Source: an uncultured Eubacteriales bacterium
GTDB lineage: Bacteria; Bacillota; Clostridia; Oscillospirales; Butyricicoccaceae
Length of the DNA: 23,177 nt
Direction: 5' to 3'
NCBI GenBank assembly: GCA_910586105.1
Contig: CAJUGU010000053.1
Coordinates: forward strand, 1 to 23,177
In this document: positions 15,272 through 20,778 of the stretch, piece after piece
Position numbering within the stretch: the stretch's first letter is position 1
Layout: every line of letters begins with the position of its first letter
Program-made: the position numbers and the translations under genes
Notes under the pieces: generated by a model
The model's database searches: none
What the model saw: the letters and a program-made list of their open reading frames with translations, nothing else
What the model was told of the DNA's origin: nothing

Positions 15272-15403
15272 TTATACGTTGTTTTCTAACGTAAAGATCG
15301 CCCACCGCAGCGCGGCGGCGGTATCAACGTCGCCCTCCCGCTCTGCACGCTCCAAAAGCGCATACAGCCGGTCGACCTGTTTCCGGTCTAAATTGCTTAA
15401 CAC
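15272..15403 (-). CDS. 43-aa early protein
   Basis: Starts at GTG 15403, 4 bases closer than usual to an AAAGGAGG site at 15411-15418; the nearer ATG in another frame meets a stop after two codons. The product begins MLSNLDRKQVDRLYALLERA and ends ALRWAIFTLENNV, a helical hairpin type that I recall from clostridial phage early regions. Its stop overlaps the ribosome site of the next gene. Function unknown. Confidence 0.6.
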   Translation of the reverse strand: MLSNLDRKQVDRLYALLERAEREGDVDTAAALRWAIFTLENNV

Positions 15404-15445
15404 ATCGTGCCTCCTTTGCTTGTCCATTTTCGGGCCAGCGGGACA

Positions 15446-15631
15446 TTAGCCCGCCGGACCCTCCTTTTCCTTTTCGAGCTCGCGCAGCTGCTTCCGGTAC
15501 AGGATACCGCCCGCGACCTCGTCAAAAACCTTGCGCCGCCGCGCGATCTCCTGCGGCGTGGCGTCGCGATAATAGGTATCGTCGATATGTACCGTCGCGT
15601 TGCCCACATGAAACGTTTTTACGATTGCCAT
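15446..15631 (-). CDS. 61-aa early protein, first gene of the replication operon
   Basis: Starts at ATG 15631, 6 bases after GAGGTG; an in-frame GTG at 15640 is less well placed. N-terminal beta segment (IVKTFHVGNATVHIDD), then a helix (TPQEIARRRKVFDEVAGGILYRKQLRELEKEKE). It is the first gene after the promoter at 15705-15734, with a leader of about 70 nt. Function unknown. Confidence 0.65.
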   Translation of the reverse strand: MAIVKTFHVGNATVHIDDTYYRDATPQEIARRRKVFDEVAGGILYRKQLRELEKEKEGPAG

Positions 15632-15704
15632 ACAAATCACCTCATTTCTATGGTATGCCTTGGCCAGGTTGTCCTAACCCGGCATTTACGCGCCTTTCCT
15701 TTCC

Positions 15705-15734
15705 ATCATAAGCGCCTTTTTTAGCCGTAATCAA
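15705..15734 (-). promoter_or_regulatory. Promoter of the early/replication operon
   Basis: On the minus strand, TTGATT (15734-15729), 18-bp spacer, TATGAT (15710-15705). The leader to 15632 contains GGTT/AACC and CCTGG/CCAAGG short hairpins but no clear terminator. Confidence 0.6.
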
Positions 15735-16095
15735 TAGCATTCTGAAAACCGAAGGCGGGAATCCGTCTGAGCTTTATCTCCGTTTGGAACGGCTCTATCA
15801 AAGAAAGTTGATCGCGGGTTCTTTTACTGGAGATTTCACCTATGCCTATGTGCATATTACGGGCGCGGGCATTGAAGCGTTGGACGCCTGGTCAGCTGAG
15901 CAGGCCAAGGAAATAAACGATCGAACACCCTGTCAGAATGCTGATGCAGATGAGGAGGGAACGGAGTTCCCGGCGAATCGCGCGAAGCTGCTCCACAATT
16001 TCTTTACCACAATTTCCAGTAATGCAATTGCCAGCGCTATCACAGCCGGGCTGGTTCTTTTGATCGTCGAAAAGCTTATTTCCTGTTTTCATTAA
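15715..16095 (+). pseudogene. N-terminally truncated winged-helix protein with C-terminal membrane segment
   Basis: An open frame runs from the stop at 15709-15711 region to 16095, but no start codon with a ribosome site is found; the first possible start is a TTG at 15784. The translated sequence enters in mid-domain (AVINSILKTEGGNPSELYLRLERLYQRKLI, then YVHITGAGIEALDAW), a winged-helix pattern, and ends in a membrane helix (ASAITAGLVLLIVEKLI). The early-operon promoter occupies the point where the beginning should be, so a recombination event probably removed it. The distal part overlaps a minus-strand gene (15892-16092). Confidence 0.45.
15892..16092 (-). CDS. 66-aa small membrane protein
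   Basis: A textbook AAGGAGGTGG site lies 7 bases before ATG 16092, directly after the stop of the 142-aa gene (16113), so the two form an operon. The product has a Cys-rich soluble start (CDSAGNCITGNCGK), a charged helix (IVEQLRAIRRELR) and a C-terminal membrane helix (SLLICISILTGCSIVYFLGLL). Function unknown. It lies antisense to a truncated plus-strand frame; the ribosome site makes this strand the better-supported one. Confidence 0.6.
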   Translation of the reverse strand: MKTGNKLFDDQKNQPGCDSAGNCITGNCGKEIVEQLRAIRRELRSLLICISILTGCSIVYFLGLLS

Positions 16096-16112
16096 AATCC
16101 ACCTCCTTATCA

Positions 16113-16541
16113 TCAGATAAGCGTTTGCGTTTCAGTCGTCACGCCTCGAATGAATTCCGGGTATGATTCGATAAGCGCCGCCAAAAGTTTTAGCTGATAT
16201 ACCACATGTTCATTTTGGCTCTGCGCGGACAGTTCTTCAACCGCTCTCCAAATTTCCCCAGCCCACTTGCGCATTACGCGGGATTCTGCCTGGAAGCAAA
16301 AATTCTCTTTCGAGACGCTCCCTTTCTCCCTTGACCCACTCAAGCTAACGGCTGCGGCAGTACCAGCGGCACGCACTCGAACCTCCGATTTATAGTCACC
16401 CAAACGTGACTGAGGGAAATCGATAGATCCGGTTCTGATGTTAGTGGAGCCGATGTCCGTCAACGGTCCTTCTGAATCCAAATCGCCAAACGTGGCCGCT
16501 CCGGTAAAATCAAACTCGTCCACAATCTGTTTGTTTTCCAT
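16113..16541 (-). CDS. 142-aa accessory protein with tail-fibre-like motif
   Basis: ATG 16541 is 5 bases after GGAGGTG within repeat R1. Residues about 10-40 (FDFTGAATFGDL, then GSTNIRTGSI) match the tail fibre of the same phage (FDFTGMVTFSDL, then GSNITTGTI). The rest is unlike the fibre: a Ser/Ala-rich part and a helical C-terminus (WAGEIWRAVEEL, VVYQLKLLAALIESYPEFI). It could be a decoy or adaptor that interacts with tails, or a fibre fragment recruited to a new protein; function unknown. It heads a two-gene minus-strand operon with 15892-16092. Confidence 0.68.
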   Translation of the reverse strand: MENKQIVDEFDFTGAATFGDLDSEGPLTDIGSTNIRTGSIDFPQSRLGDYKSEVRVRAAGTAAAVSLSGSREKGSVSKENFCFQAESRVMRKWAGEIWRAVEELSAQSQNEHVVYQLKLLAALIESYPEFIRGVTTETQTLI

Positions 16542-16547
16542 CTTCAC

Positions 16548-16626
16548 ACCTCCATTCCCGCCGCCCGCCGGGCGGCTTCTTCTGCTCCCATCATAGCAGA
16601 TTTCACCCGGCCTGTCGTTCCGTCGG
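16548..16626 (-). repeat. Cassette repeat R1 (leader/promoter/hairpin)
   Basis: Shares about 80 bp with R2 and R3. In minus-strand order: last codons of the 53-aa gene type (PTERQAG, stop), TGC-TATGAT (16598-16590; possible extended -10), palindrome GCCGCCCGCCGGGCGGC (16560-16576), and an AGGAGG-type site (here GGAGGTG). On the plus strand the palindrome is followed by TTCTTCT, a weak terminator. Confidence 0.85.
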
Positions 16627-16631
16627 ATTCC

Positions 16632-16660
16632 TTGCCTTCCTTCCACGAATCTGCTATACT
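16632..16660 (+). promoter_or_regulatory. Promoter of the 153-aa gene
   Basis: TTGCCT (16632-16637), 17-bp spacer, TATACT (16655-16660), with TGC before the -10. Nearly the same promoter follows repeat R2. Confidence 0.7.
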
Positions 16661-16685
16661 GGATACAAAAAAGGAGGATAATGCT

Positions 16686-17147
16686 ATGCCACAACTTAAT
16701 TTAACTGGTTCCGATCTTGTTGCCATTATCAGCGTGATATCCACCATAATCATAACGATTCACGCAAATTTATCCGGTAAACGCTTTGACGTTGACAAAT
16801 TGAAATATGAAGAAAAGCGGTCTGCTTATTTGCAATTCTGTCAGTCCATATCGGAATTCATGTATCCGAAAGATATCCAGGACCGAGATTTTGAAGCTAT
16901 CAGCAATGCTTATTTTAAAGTTGCCTTATATGCTCCGCAGACTGTTGCAGAGGCTGCGAAACGGCATCTTGACGCGTCCAAAAATTACGCTTTTGCGATG
17001 ACGGCACTTGAAAACAACCAACAGAAAATTGAAACATTTCGAAAAACGGCAGAGCATCATGCGCTAGCGGTTGAAATAAGCGAATCCCAGAATGCAATGA
17101 TGGAAGCATTCAAAAGAGATCTGGCCTCTACCAAGAATTTTCGCTAA
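16686..17147 (+). CDS. 153-aa membrane-anchored helical protein
   Basis: AAAGGAGG lies 8 bases before ATG 16686; earlier in-frame starts have no such site and lie in the promoter. Residues 9-30 (SDLVAIISVISTIIITIHANL) form one membrane helix; the rest is charged and helical (EEKRSAYLQFCQSISEF; AAKRHLDASKNYAFAM; AEHHALAVEISESQNAMMEAFKRDL), facing the cytoplasm or outside. No enzyme motif is seen. Base composition is much more AT-rich than the replication genes, which suggests separate origin. Its stop overlaps that of the convergent 60-aa gene. A superinfection-exclusion or defence role is possible but only inferred from place and build. Confidence 0.75.
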   Translation: MPQLNLTGSDLVAIISVISTIIITIHANLSGKRFDVDKLKYEEKRSAYLQFCQSISEFMYPKDIQDRDFEAISNAYFKVALYAPQTVAEAAKRHLDASKNYAFAMTALENNQQKIETFRKTAEHHALAVEISESQNAMMEAFKRDLASTKNFR

Positions 17148-17326
17148 CAAAGCACAATCGCAAGCACGGCTATAACGCCTAACGCAATAACGCCCACATT
17201 GGACGAATCTTCAAGTACCCGTTTCATGAGCCCTTCGCTGGCTCTCTTTTCATACGGCGGATGAGCCGCCCACCCCCCAAGGACAAGGCCAGACAGAAAT
17301 GCCAGCGCAAATTTAACGACAAACAT
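17144..17326 (-). CDS. 60-aa protein with two membrane helices
   Basis: GGGAGG, 8 bases before ATG 17326, stands at the edge of repeat R2. The product has two membrane helices (VKFALAFLSGLVLGGWAA and GVIALGVIAVLAIVL) joined by a short charged loop; it looks like a holin-sized small membrane protein, but its place next to the repressor argues for an accessory lysogenic role. The stop codon overlaps that of the plus-strand 153-aa gene. Confidence 0.65.
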   Translation of the reverse strand: MFVVKFALAFLSGLVLGGWAAHPPYEKRASEGLMKRVLEDSSNVGVIALGVIAVLAIVLC

Positions 17327-17333
17327 CGCATTC

Positions 17334-17427
17334 ACCTCCCTTCCGCCGCCCGTCCGGGCGGCTTTTTCTACTCCCATCATAGCACCTTTCATCCGGCCTG
17401 TCGTTCCGTCGGCTCGCGGGCCTGCCC
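17334..17427 (-). repeat. Cassette repeat R2
   Basis: Near-identical to R3 over about 90 bp. Minus-strand order: codons QAREPTERQAG and a stop, TGC-TATGAT (17384-17376), hairpin GCCGCCCG/CGGGCGGC (17345-17362), GGGAGG. On the plus strand the hairpin is followed by five T, an intrinsic terminator. Confidence 0.9.
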
Positions 17428-17456
17428 TTGCCATCCTTCCAAAAGTTTGCTATACT
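17428..17456 (+). promoter_or_regulatory. Promoter of the metallopeptidase gene
   Basis: TTGCCA (17428-17433), 17-bp spacer, TATACT (17451-17456) preceded by TGC. Same layout and similar bases as 16632-16660. Confidence 0.75.
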
Positions 17457-17479
17457 AATTTTGAAAAGAGATGACAATT

Positions 17480-18223
17480 ATGCGCACGCAATATATCGGT
17501 TCTCCGGATTTGCATTGGGTGTTATTTAACGAAGAAGTGCAGGGGTTTCTTCCCACACACGAGGATTCACTTAATTTCACCGCAAGTATTTTGTTTGCAG
17601 TTAAGCAGGTTTTTGATGAATTCTTTGGATATAAAGTTGTAAACAGCCGGTCTCCGCTGTCAGTTCTCCACTGCAATGATGGGCCCGTAACATACCGGCA
17701 TCATCATCTAATATTCTTAAGCACACACGGATGTTATCCTGCGCAAATCGTATATCAATTTGCGCACGAATTATTCCACTTTATGCTAAAGGATGATGTC
17801 TGGCAAGAATATCAATGGCTCAACGAAGTTCTTGCCGAATTGTGCTCTTTGCTCACGCTTTCCCGCATTGCCGAAAAACCATCAAGATACGCAAAAGGCA
17901 TATTAGCCAATTATCATCTGGCGGAATATGCGGTAAGTACGCGCCAAAATGAGCAGCCTTTAGCGGATATGCCTGTCAGCAAATTCATTGAGACGAATTT
18001 ACTGGAGCTTCAGAAAAACAGTTGCAATCGCATCCGAAACCGAACGATTGCAAATTCCTTATACGATTTTTTCCAGACAAATCCAACGCTATGGCGCGTT
18101 ATGCTTCATCTTCCAGAATTTTCAGCATCCAATACCTTGCTTGAAAATTTGCAAAACCTGAAAGGGATTGAACCAGATGAATCGCTATGCATTGACGGGT
18201 TGATCCACATTTTATGCTTCTGA
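17480..18223 (+). CDS. HExxH zinc metallopeptidase-like protein
   Basis: 247 aa. FAHELFHFM gives the zinc-binding HExxH (H96, E97, H100); a third ligand may be one of the glutamates in WLNEVLAEL (116, 120). ATG 17480 is chosen because the purine tract AAAAGAG is 9 bases upstream; an ATG at 17471 would touch that tract. The C-terminal half is helical with no known domain. AT-rich compared with replication genes. The family is uncertain: it could be an ImmA/IrrE-like protease, which in ICEBs1 cleaves an XRE repressor without its own protease domain, as the repressor here, or a defence effector. It overlaps the convergent 85-aa gene by 12 bases. Confidence 0.75.
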   Translation: MRTQYIGSPDLHWVLFNEEVQGFLPTHEDSLNFTASILFAVKQVFDEFFGYKVVNSRSPLSVLHCNDGPVTYRHHHLIFLSTHGCYPAQIVYQFAHELFHFMLKDDVWQEYQWLNEVLAELCSLLTLSRIAEKPSRYAKGILANYHLAEYAVSTRQNEQPLADMPVSKFIETNLLELQKNSCNRIRNRTIANSLYDFFQTNPTLWRVMLHLPEFSASNTLLENLQNLKGIEPDESLCIDGLIHILCF

Positions 18224-18469
18224 ACGGCATTCGGCTCCATCTTCCAGCGAAGCGCATGCAATGGTCAACGCGCCCTCATATTCCCGCAAAAGCGAAATCG
18301 CAGCGCTAACTTCGCCGTCCAAGATATAACAACAGCCCTGCCCTCTATGCTCCAGCGCATGCTCCAAGACCTGCAAGGTTCGTTCAATGCTGTGAATTTT
18401 AAGCATACGTTCCTCCCGCGAAGATAATCCAGGAGTATATTTCAGGCCGCTTTCGCCTTTCCAGCTCAT
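18212..18469 (-). CDS. 85-aa accessory protein, unknown
   Basis: AGGAGG lies 8 bases before ATG 18469, at the edge of repeat R3. Helical middle (IHSIERTLQVLEHALEHRG) followed by a GCCYILDGEVSAAISLLREYEGAL segment. No recognised family. Its 3' end overlaps the metallopeptidase gene on the other strand. It is the gene next to the 53-aa gene, so it may be the original neighbour before cassettes were added. Confidence 0.6.
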   Translation of the reverse strand: MSWKGESGLKYTPGLSSREERMLKIHSIERTLQVLEHALEHRGQGCCYILDGEVSAAISLLREYEGALTIACASLEDGAECRSEA

Positions 18470-18475
18470 CGTTTC

Positions 18476-18570
18476 CACCTCCTTTCCCGCCGCCCGCCGG
18501 GCGGCTTTTTCTGCTCCCATCATAGCACCTTTCACCCGGCCTGTCGTTCCGTCGGCTCGCGGGCCTGCTC
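18476..18570 (-). repeat. Cassette repeat R3, parental copy overlapping the 53-aa gene
   Basis: Contains the true 3' end of the 53-aa gene (from QAREPTERQAG to stop at 18532), TGC-TATGAT (18527-18519), palindrome GCCGCCCGCCGGGCGGC (18489-18505) and AAAGGAGG. On the plus strand the palindrome is followed by five T. Confidence 0.9.
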
Positions 18571-18693
18571 GGCGAGCCGCGCCCCCAGCAGCAGCGTGCG
18601 CATCATTGTGATGTACATAGGGCGCTCGGTTTCGGGGATCTTTGCGATTTCCTCAAACAGTGCGGTTGCATTGCTCATCTGCGTCGCGGTCAT
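18532..18693 (-). CDS. 53-aa early-left protein
   Basis: GGAGGTG precedes ATG 18693 by 6 bases. The product is helical (NATALFEEIAKIPETERPMYITMMRTLLLGARLAEQA) and of a type I recall beside repressors in clostridial phages; function unknown. It is the first gene after the leftward promoter at 18725-18753. Its last 11 codons are duplicated in repeats R1 (partly) and R2, which makes its 3' end the apparent point where accessory cassettes were added. Confidence 0.72.
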   Translation of the reverse strand: MTATQMSNATALFEEIAKIPETERPMYITMMRTLLLGARLAEQAREPTERQAG

Positions 18694-18717
18694 TTTGTTC
18701 ACCTCCGTTCTCTTCTA

Positions 18718-18737
18718 TGACGATATTATAGTCGTCT
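18718..18737. promoter_or_regulatory. Operator-like inverted repeat at the leftward promoter
   Basis: TGACGA and TCGTCT flank the -10 box of the leftward promoter, with an 8-base centre. The half-site TGACG recurs at 18764-18793. Confidence 0.55.
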
Positions 18738-18753
18738 AAGGAGTATTTGTCAA
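18725..18753 (-). promoter_or_regulatory. Leftward lytic-type promoter
   Basis: On the minus strand, TTGACA (18753-18748), exactly 17 bp, TATAAT (18730-18725): a perfect sigma-70 consensus. It drives the 53-aa gene and whatever follows it. Confidence 0.9.
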
Positions 18754-18763
18754 GGAGTTTTTT

Positions 18764-18793
18764 CGTCATTGAAGAAAAAACTTGACAATGACG
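18764..18793. promoter_or_regulatory. Operator-like inverted repeat at the repressor promoter
   Basis: Perfect 8-bp arms CGTCATTG (18764-18771) and CAATGACG (18786-18793), 14 bases apart. The right arm overlaps the -35 box of the repressor promoter, consistent with autoregulation. Confidence 0.6.
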
Positions 18794-18810
18794 TATTTTT
18801 GCAGTAAGAT
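18782..18810 (+). promoter_or_regulatory. Repressor promoter
   Basis: TTGACA (18782-18787), 17-bp spacer, TAAGAT (18805-18810), followed by AAAGGAGGT and the TTG start at 18840. It is divergent from the leftward promoter, with about 30 bp between the -35 boxes. Confidence 0.85.
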
Positions 18811-18839
18811 ATACCCAAAGCCGAAAGGAGGTTGACCTT

Positions 18840-19352
18840 TTGAACACGCGCATAAAAAAACTACGCAAAGAGCTTAATCTGACGCAACAAAAATTTGCTG
18901 ACCGCATTGGCACAACTGCAAATGTTTTGACAAACTACGAAACCGGTCGTAGAAACCCATCCAGTTCCGTAATAAACAATATTTGTAAAACCTTCAACGT
19001 AAACGAAGGGTGGCTTCGCACGGGTGAGGGGGAAATGTTTGTACAATCATCTGATAATTTGCTGGATATGCTGGCTGAAAAATATGGTTTGTCGCGTAGC
19101 GTTCGTGTTTTGGTTGAGGAATTTGTAAATTTAAAGCCGGAAATTCAACAGGCATTCGTCGATTACGCGCTGAAAGTGGCTTCATCACTGGCAAAGGAGT
19201 CCAAACCGCTTCCCTCGCAGCCGGAAGAGTCTCGCAGACTTACGGTTGAAGAGGCCGAGGCGGAATATATAAAAGCAATCTCCGCCGCTGCACGCGCGAG
19301 GGAACATACTGCATCGAATATTACCGCCGCCGATACGGAAAAAACCGGCTAA
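18840..19352 (+). CDS. XRE-family (CI-like) repressor without protease domain
   Basis: 170 aa. Residues 1-60 are an XRE helix-turn-helix (IKKLRKELNLTQQKFADRIGT, then VLTNYETGRRNPS) plus the FNVNEGWLRTGEGEMF segment common in Firmicute phage repressors. The C-terminal part is helical (AEKYGLSRSVRVLVEEF, PEIQQAFVDYALKVASSL) and should dimerise; no S24 self-cleavage domain is visible. The start is TTG 18840, 8-9 bases after AAAGGAGGT. It keeps the lysogen silent by binding the TGACG half-sites in its own control region. Induction must therefore use another route, perhaps a separate protease. Confidence 0.9.
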   Translation: MNTRIKKLRKELNLTQQKFADRIGTTANVLTNYETGRRNPSSSVINNICKTFNVNEGWLRTGEGEMFVQSSDNLLDMLAEKYGLSRSVRVLVEEFVNLKPEIQQAFVDYALKVASSLAKESKPLPSQPEESRRLTVEEAEAEYIKAISAAARAREHTASNITAADTEKTG

Positions 19353-19426
19353 AATAAAAAAGCCCCTCCCGGCGTTACCAGCACCAAGAGGGGCAGAGAA
19401 CGAGAATGCTTACCACAGCCATCCTC
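19353..19426 (-). ncRNA. Predicted minus-strand small RNA between repressor and 272-aa gene
   Basis: Promoter 19433-19461 would start RNA near 19426. About 70 nt later GCCCCTC and GAGGGGC (19394-19362) form a stem followed by TTTTTT, a clean terminator. The RNA contains a possible 15-codon frame starting ATG at 19418 (MAVVSILVLCPSWCW), with GAGG just upstream, so it may act as an RNA, encode a tiny hydrophobic peptide, or both. I recall similar sequence in other clostridial prophages at this position; not checked. Confidence 0.65.
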
Positions 19427-19432
19427 AATTTC

Positions 19433-19461
19433 ATTATATCAGGAATTGAGGAGCTATGCAA
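19433..19461 (-). promoter_or_regulatory. Promoter of the 19353-19426 RNA
   Basis: On the minus strand, TTGCAT (19461-19456), 17-bp spacer, TATAAT (19438-19433) with TGA before it (extended -10). The -35 overlaps the start codon of the 272-aa gene, and the inverted repeat CCTCAATT/AATTGAGG (19423-19451) spans the -10 and the ribosome site of that gene. Confidence 0.75.
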
Positions 19462-20279
19462 TGAAAATTCCGTATACAATACCATTATCCTTATTTGCAT
19501 CGACAGATATAAAGCGCTTAGGTGATATCGATAGAATCTTGAATTCTATATTAAAAAACAGGATAGCTTGTGCAGAAAACTCTCATATAGGAATTGCTGA
19601 AGGCGACCTTTTTCTGGGCGGGATCTCTCCTCCAGAGCACACAAAATACTATCGATACATTATAGATGTTTATGGCAGCTATAGAAAATACGCGAAATCT
19701 CGCCATCCAGAAAAAGAGCTCTTTAATCGAGATTGGTCTATTGCACTTAGGCGCTACTTTGAGCAATATCAATATGTTTCGCTGCTTGATTTTTACTTTC
19801 TATGCCTGATGCACTATTTTTTAGGAGATGTCTCTCAGGTACACAAAATTGGATTAGAATCTTTCGAGAAAATGCTTTCAGTCTTTTCGGCTAGCTTCAG
19901 CCACTCACGAATATCTCGATATTTCGAGCGATGGGTTCCTTTTTGGAAAGCGTTTGATTTGTACCTTACTGGAAAATACAATGGCGCTAGACCACAGCAA
20001 TATAATGAATATTACTTCACGCACCTGCAAATTGACGTGCTCAGTGAAATTTATTTTTGGGGGAATTTCCCGCATTTCCCTAGTCTGAAATCGGATGTTA
20101 TACAATGCAGCAAAATGAGCATCGAATATATTCAATCATATATTTCCCGTACCACCAATCGAGATACTTCGCGGGATACACCACAGGACGCACATTATAT
20201 TGAATCCGAGTTAAACGAGTCCCAAAAGTTCTTGTCTATTTATCAAGAATTGTTTAATTTCGCAAATACATACCAGTAA
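19461..20279 (+). CDS. 272-aa AT-rich protein, unknown (candidate lysogenic accessory/defence gene)
   Basis: No family recognised. The protein is rich in aromatic residues and largely helical (NRDWSIALRRYFEQYQYVSLLDFYFLCLMHYFLGD is one buried-looking stretch; FERWVPFWKAFDLYLTG another); there is no clear signal peptide, HExxH, Walker or HEPN motif. ATG 19461 follows GAGGAG by 7 bases; that ribosome site is one arm of the inverted repeat CCTCAATT/AATTGAGG, so it may be hidden in a hairpin. The gene is far more AT-rich than the phage core and lies between repressor and recombinase, a usual place for genes expressed in the lysogen. A superinfection or abortive-infection role is a reasonable guess only. 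Confidence 0.75.
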   Translation: MKIPYTIPLSLFASTDIKRLGDIDRILNSILKNRIACAENSHIGIAEGDLFLGGISPPEHTKYYRYIIDVYGSYRKYAKSRHPEKELFNRDWSIALRRYFEQYQYVSLLDFYFLCLMHYFLGDVSQVHKIGLESFEKMLSVFSASFSHSRISRYFERWVPFWKAFDLYLTGKYNGARPQQYNEYYFTHLQIDVLSEIYFWGNFPHFPSLKSDVIQCSKMSIEYIQSYISRTTNRDTSRDTPQDAHYIESELNESQKFLSIYQELFNFANTYQ

Positions 20280-20313
20280 AATCCCGCAGGGCATTAGTGA
20301 AAGGAGTTACATA

Positions 20314-20697
20314 ATGAACATCATGAACAACGAAGAAAAGATCCTGTCTATGTTAGCACAAATTCAGGACAAGCTGGAACAGCACGACACAATGTTTGCC
20401 GAACAGGGCAAGCAGCTGGCCGAGCAGGGAAAGCAGCTGGCCGAGCTGTCCGCGGACGTATCCGAGCTGTCCGCAGACGTATCCGACCTGAAATCGAAAG
20501 TGAATGATATAGATGGCCGTCTGATCCGTGTTGACAGCCAGCTCCGCCGCGTTGCAGTCACGCAGGAAAACCAGATGGACAAACTTGTCCGGCTGCTGGA
20601 TGAAGACTATTCAAACATAGGCGGCAGGCTGAACACGCAGGGCGACGCCATCCGGAAATTATCGTTTCGCGTTGACGCTCTGGAAAAGGCCAATTAA
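20314..20697 (+). CDS. 127-aa coiled-coil protein
   Basis: AAGGAG precedes ATG 20314 by 7-8 bases. Nearly the whole chain is heptad coiled coil (EQGKQLA twice, ELSADVS twice, then DLKSKVNDIDGRLIRV). The heptads are encoded by two back-to-back pairs of 21-bp tandem repeats at 20401-20484, so length may vary between relatives. From memory, similar short proteins are common beside recombinases in clostridial mobile elements; function unknown. GC content is closer to the phage core than that of the upstream 272-aa gene. Confidence 0.75.
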   Translation: MNIMNNEEKILSMLAQIQDKLEQHDTMFAEQGKQLAEQGKQLAELSADVSELSADVSDLKSKVNDIDGRLIRVDSQLRRVAVTQENQMDKLVRLLDEDYSNIGGRLNTQGDAIRKLSFRVDALEKAN

Positions 20698-20766
20698 AAA
20701 GCGCCCGCTCGCGGCGGCAACCGCAAGCGGGGTCTACAGGTGCTGAACACAACCACGGTCTCAGCA
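20694..20766 (-). ncRNA. Predicted minus-strand small RNA upstream of the recombinase
   Basis: From a promoter at 20773-20801, RNA would begin near 20766, fold AGGTGCTGA with TCAGCACCT (20769-20738), then CCCGCTTGCGG with CGCGAGCGGG (20731-20704 region), and end at TTTTT (20699-20695). Length about 73 nt, like the 19353-19426 RNA. It is antisense to the 3' end and tail of the coiled-coil gene's transcript. Confidence 0.55.
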
Positions 20767-20778
20767 CCTTCTATTTTA
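20738..20778 (+). terminator. Terminator after the coiled-coil gene
   Basis: AGGTGCTGA (20738-20746) pairs with TCAGCACCT (20761-20769), followed by TCTATTTTA. The same stem would be the 5' hairpin of the minus-strand RNA. Confidence 0.6.
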
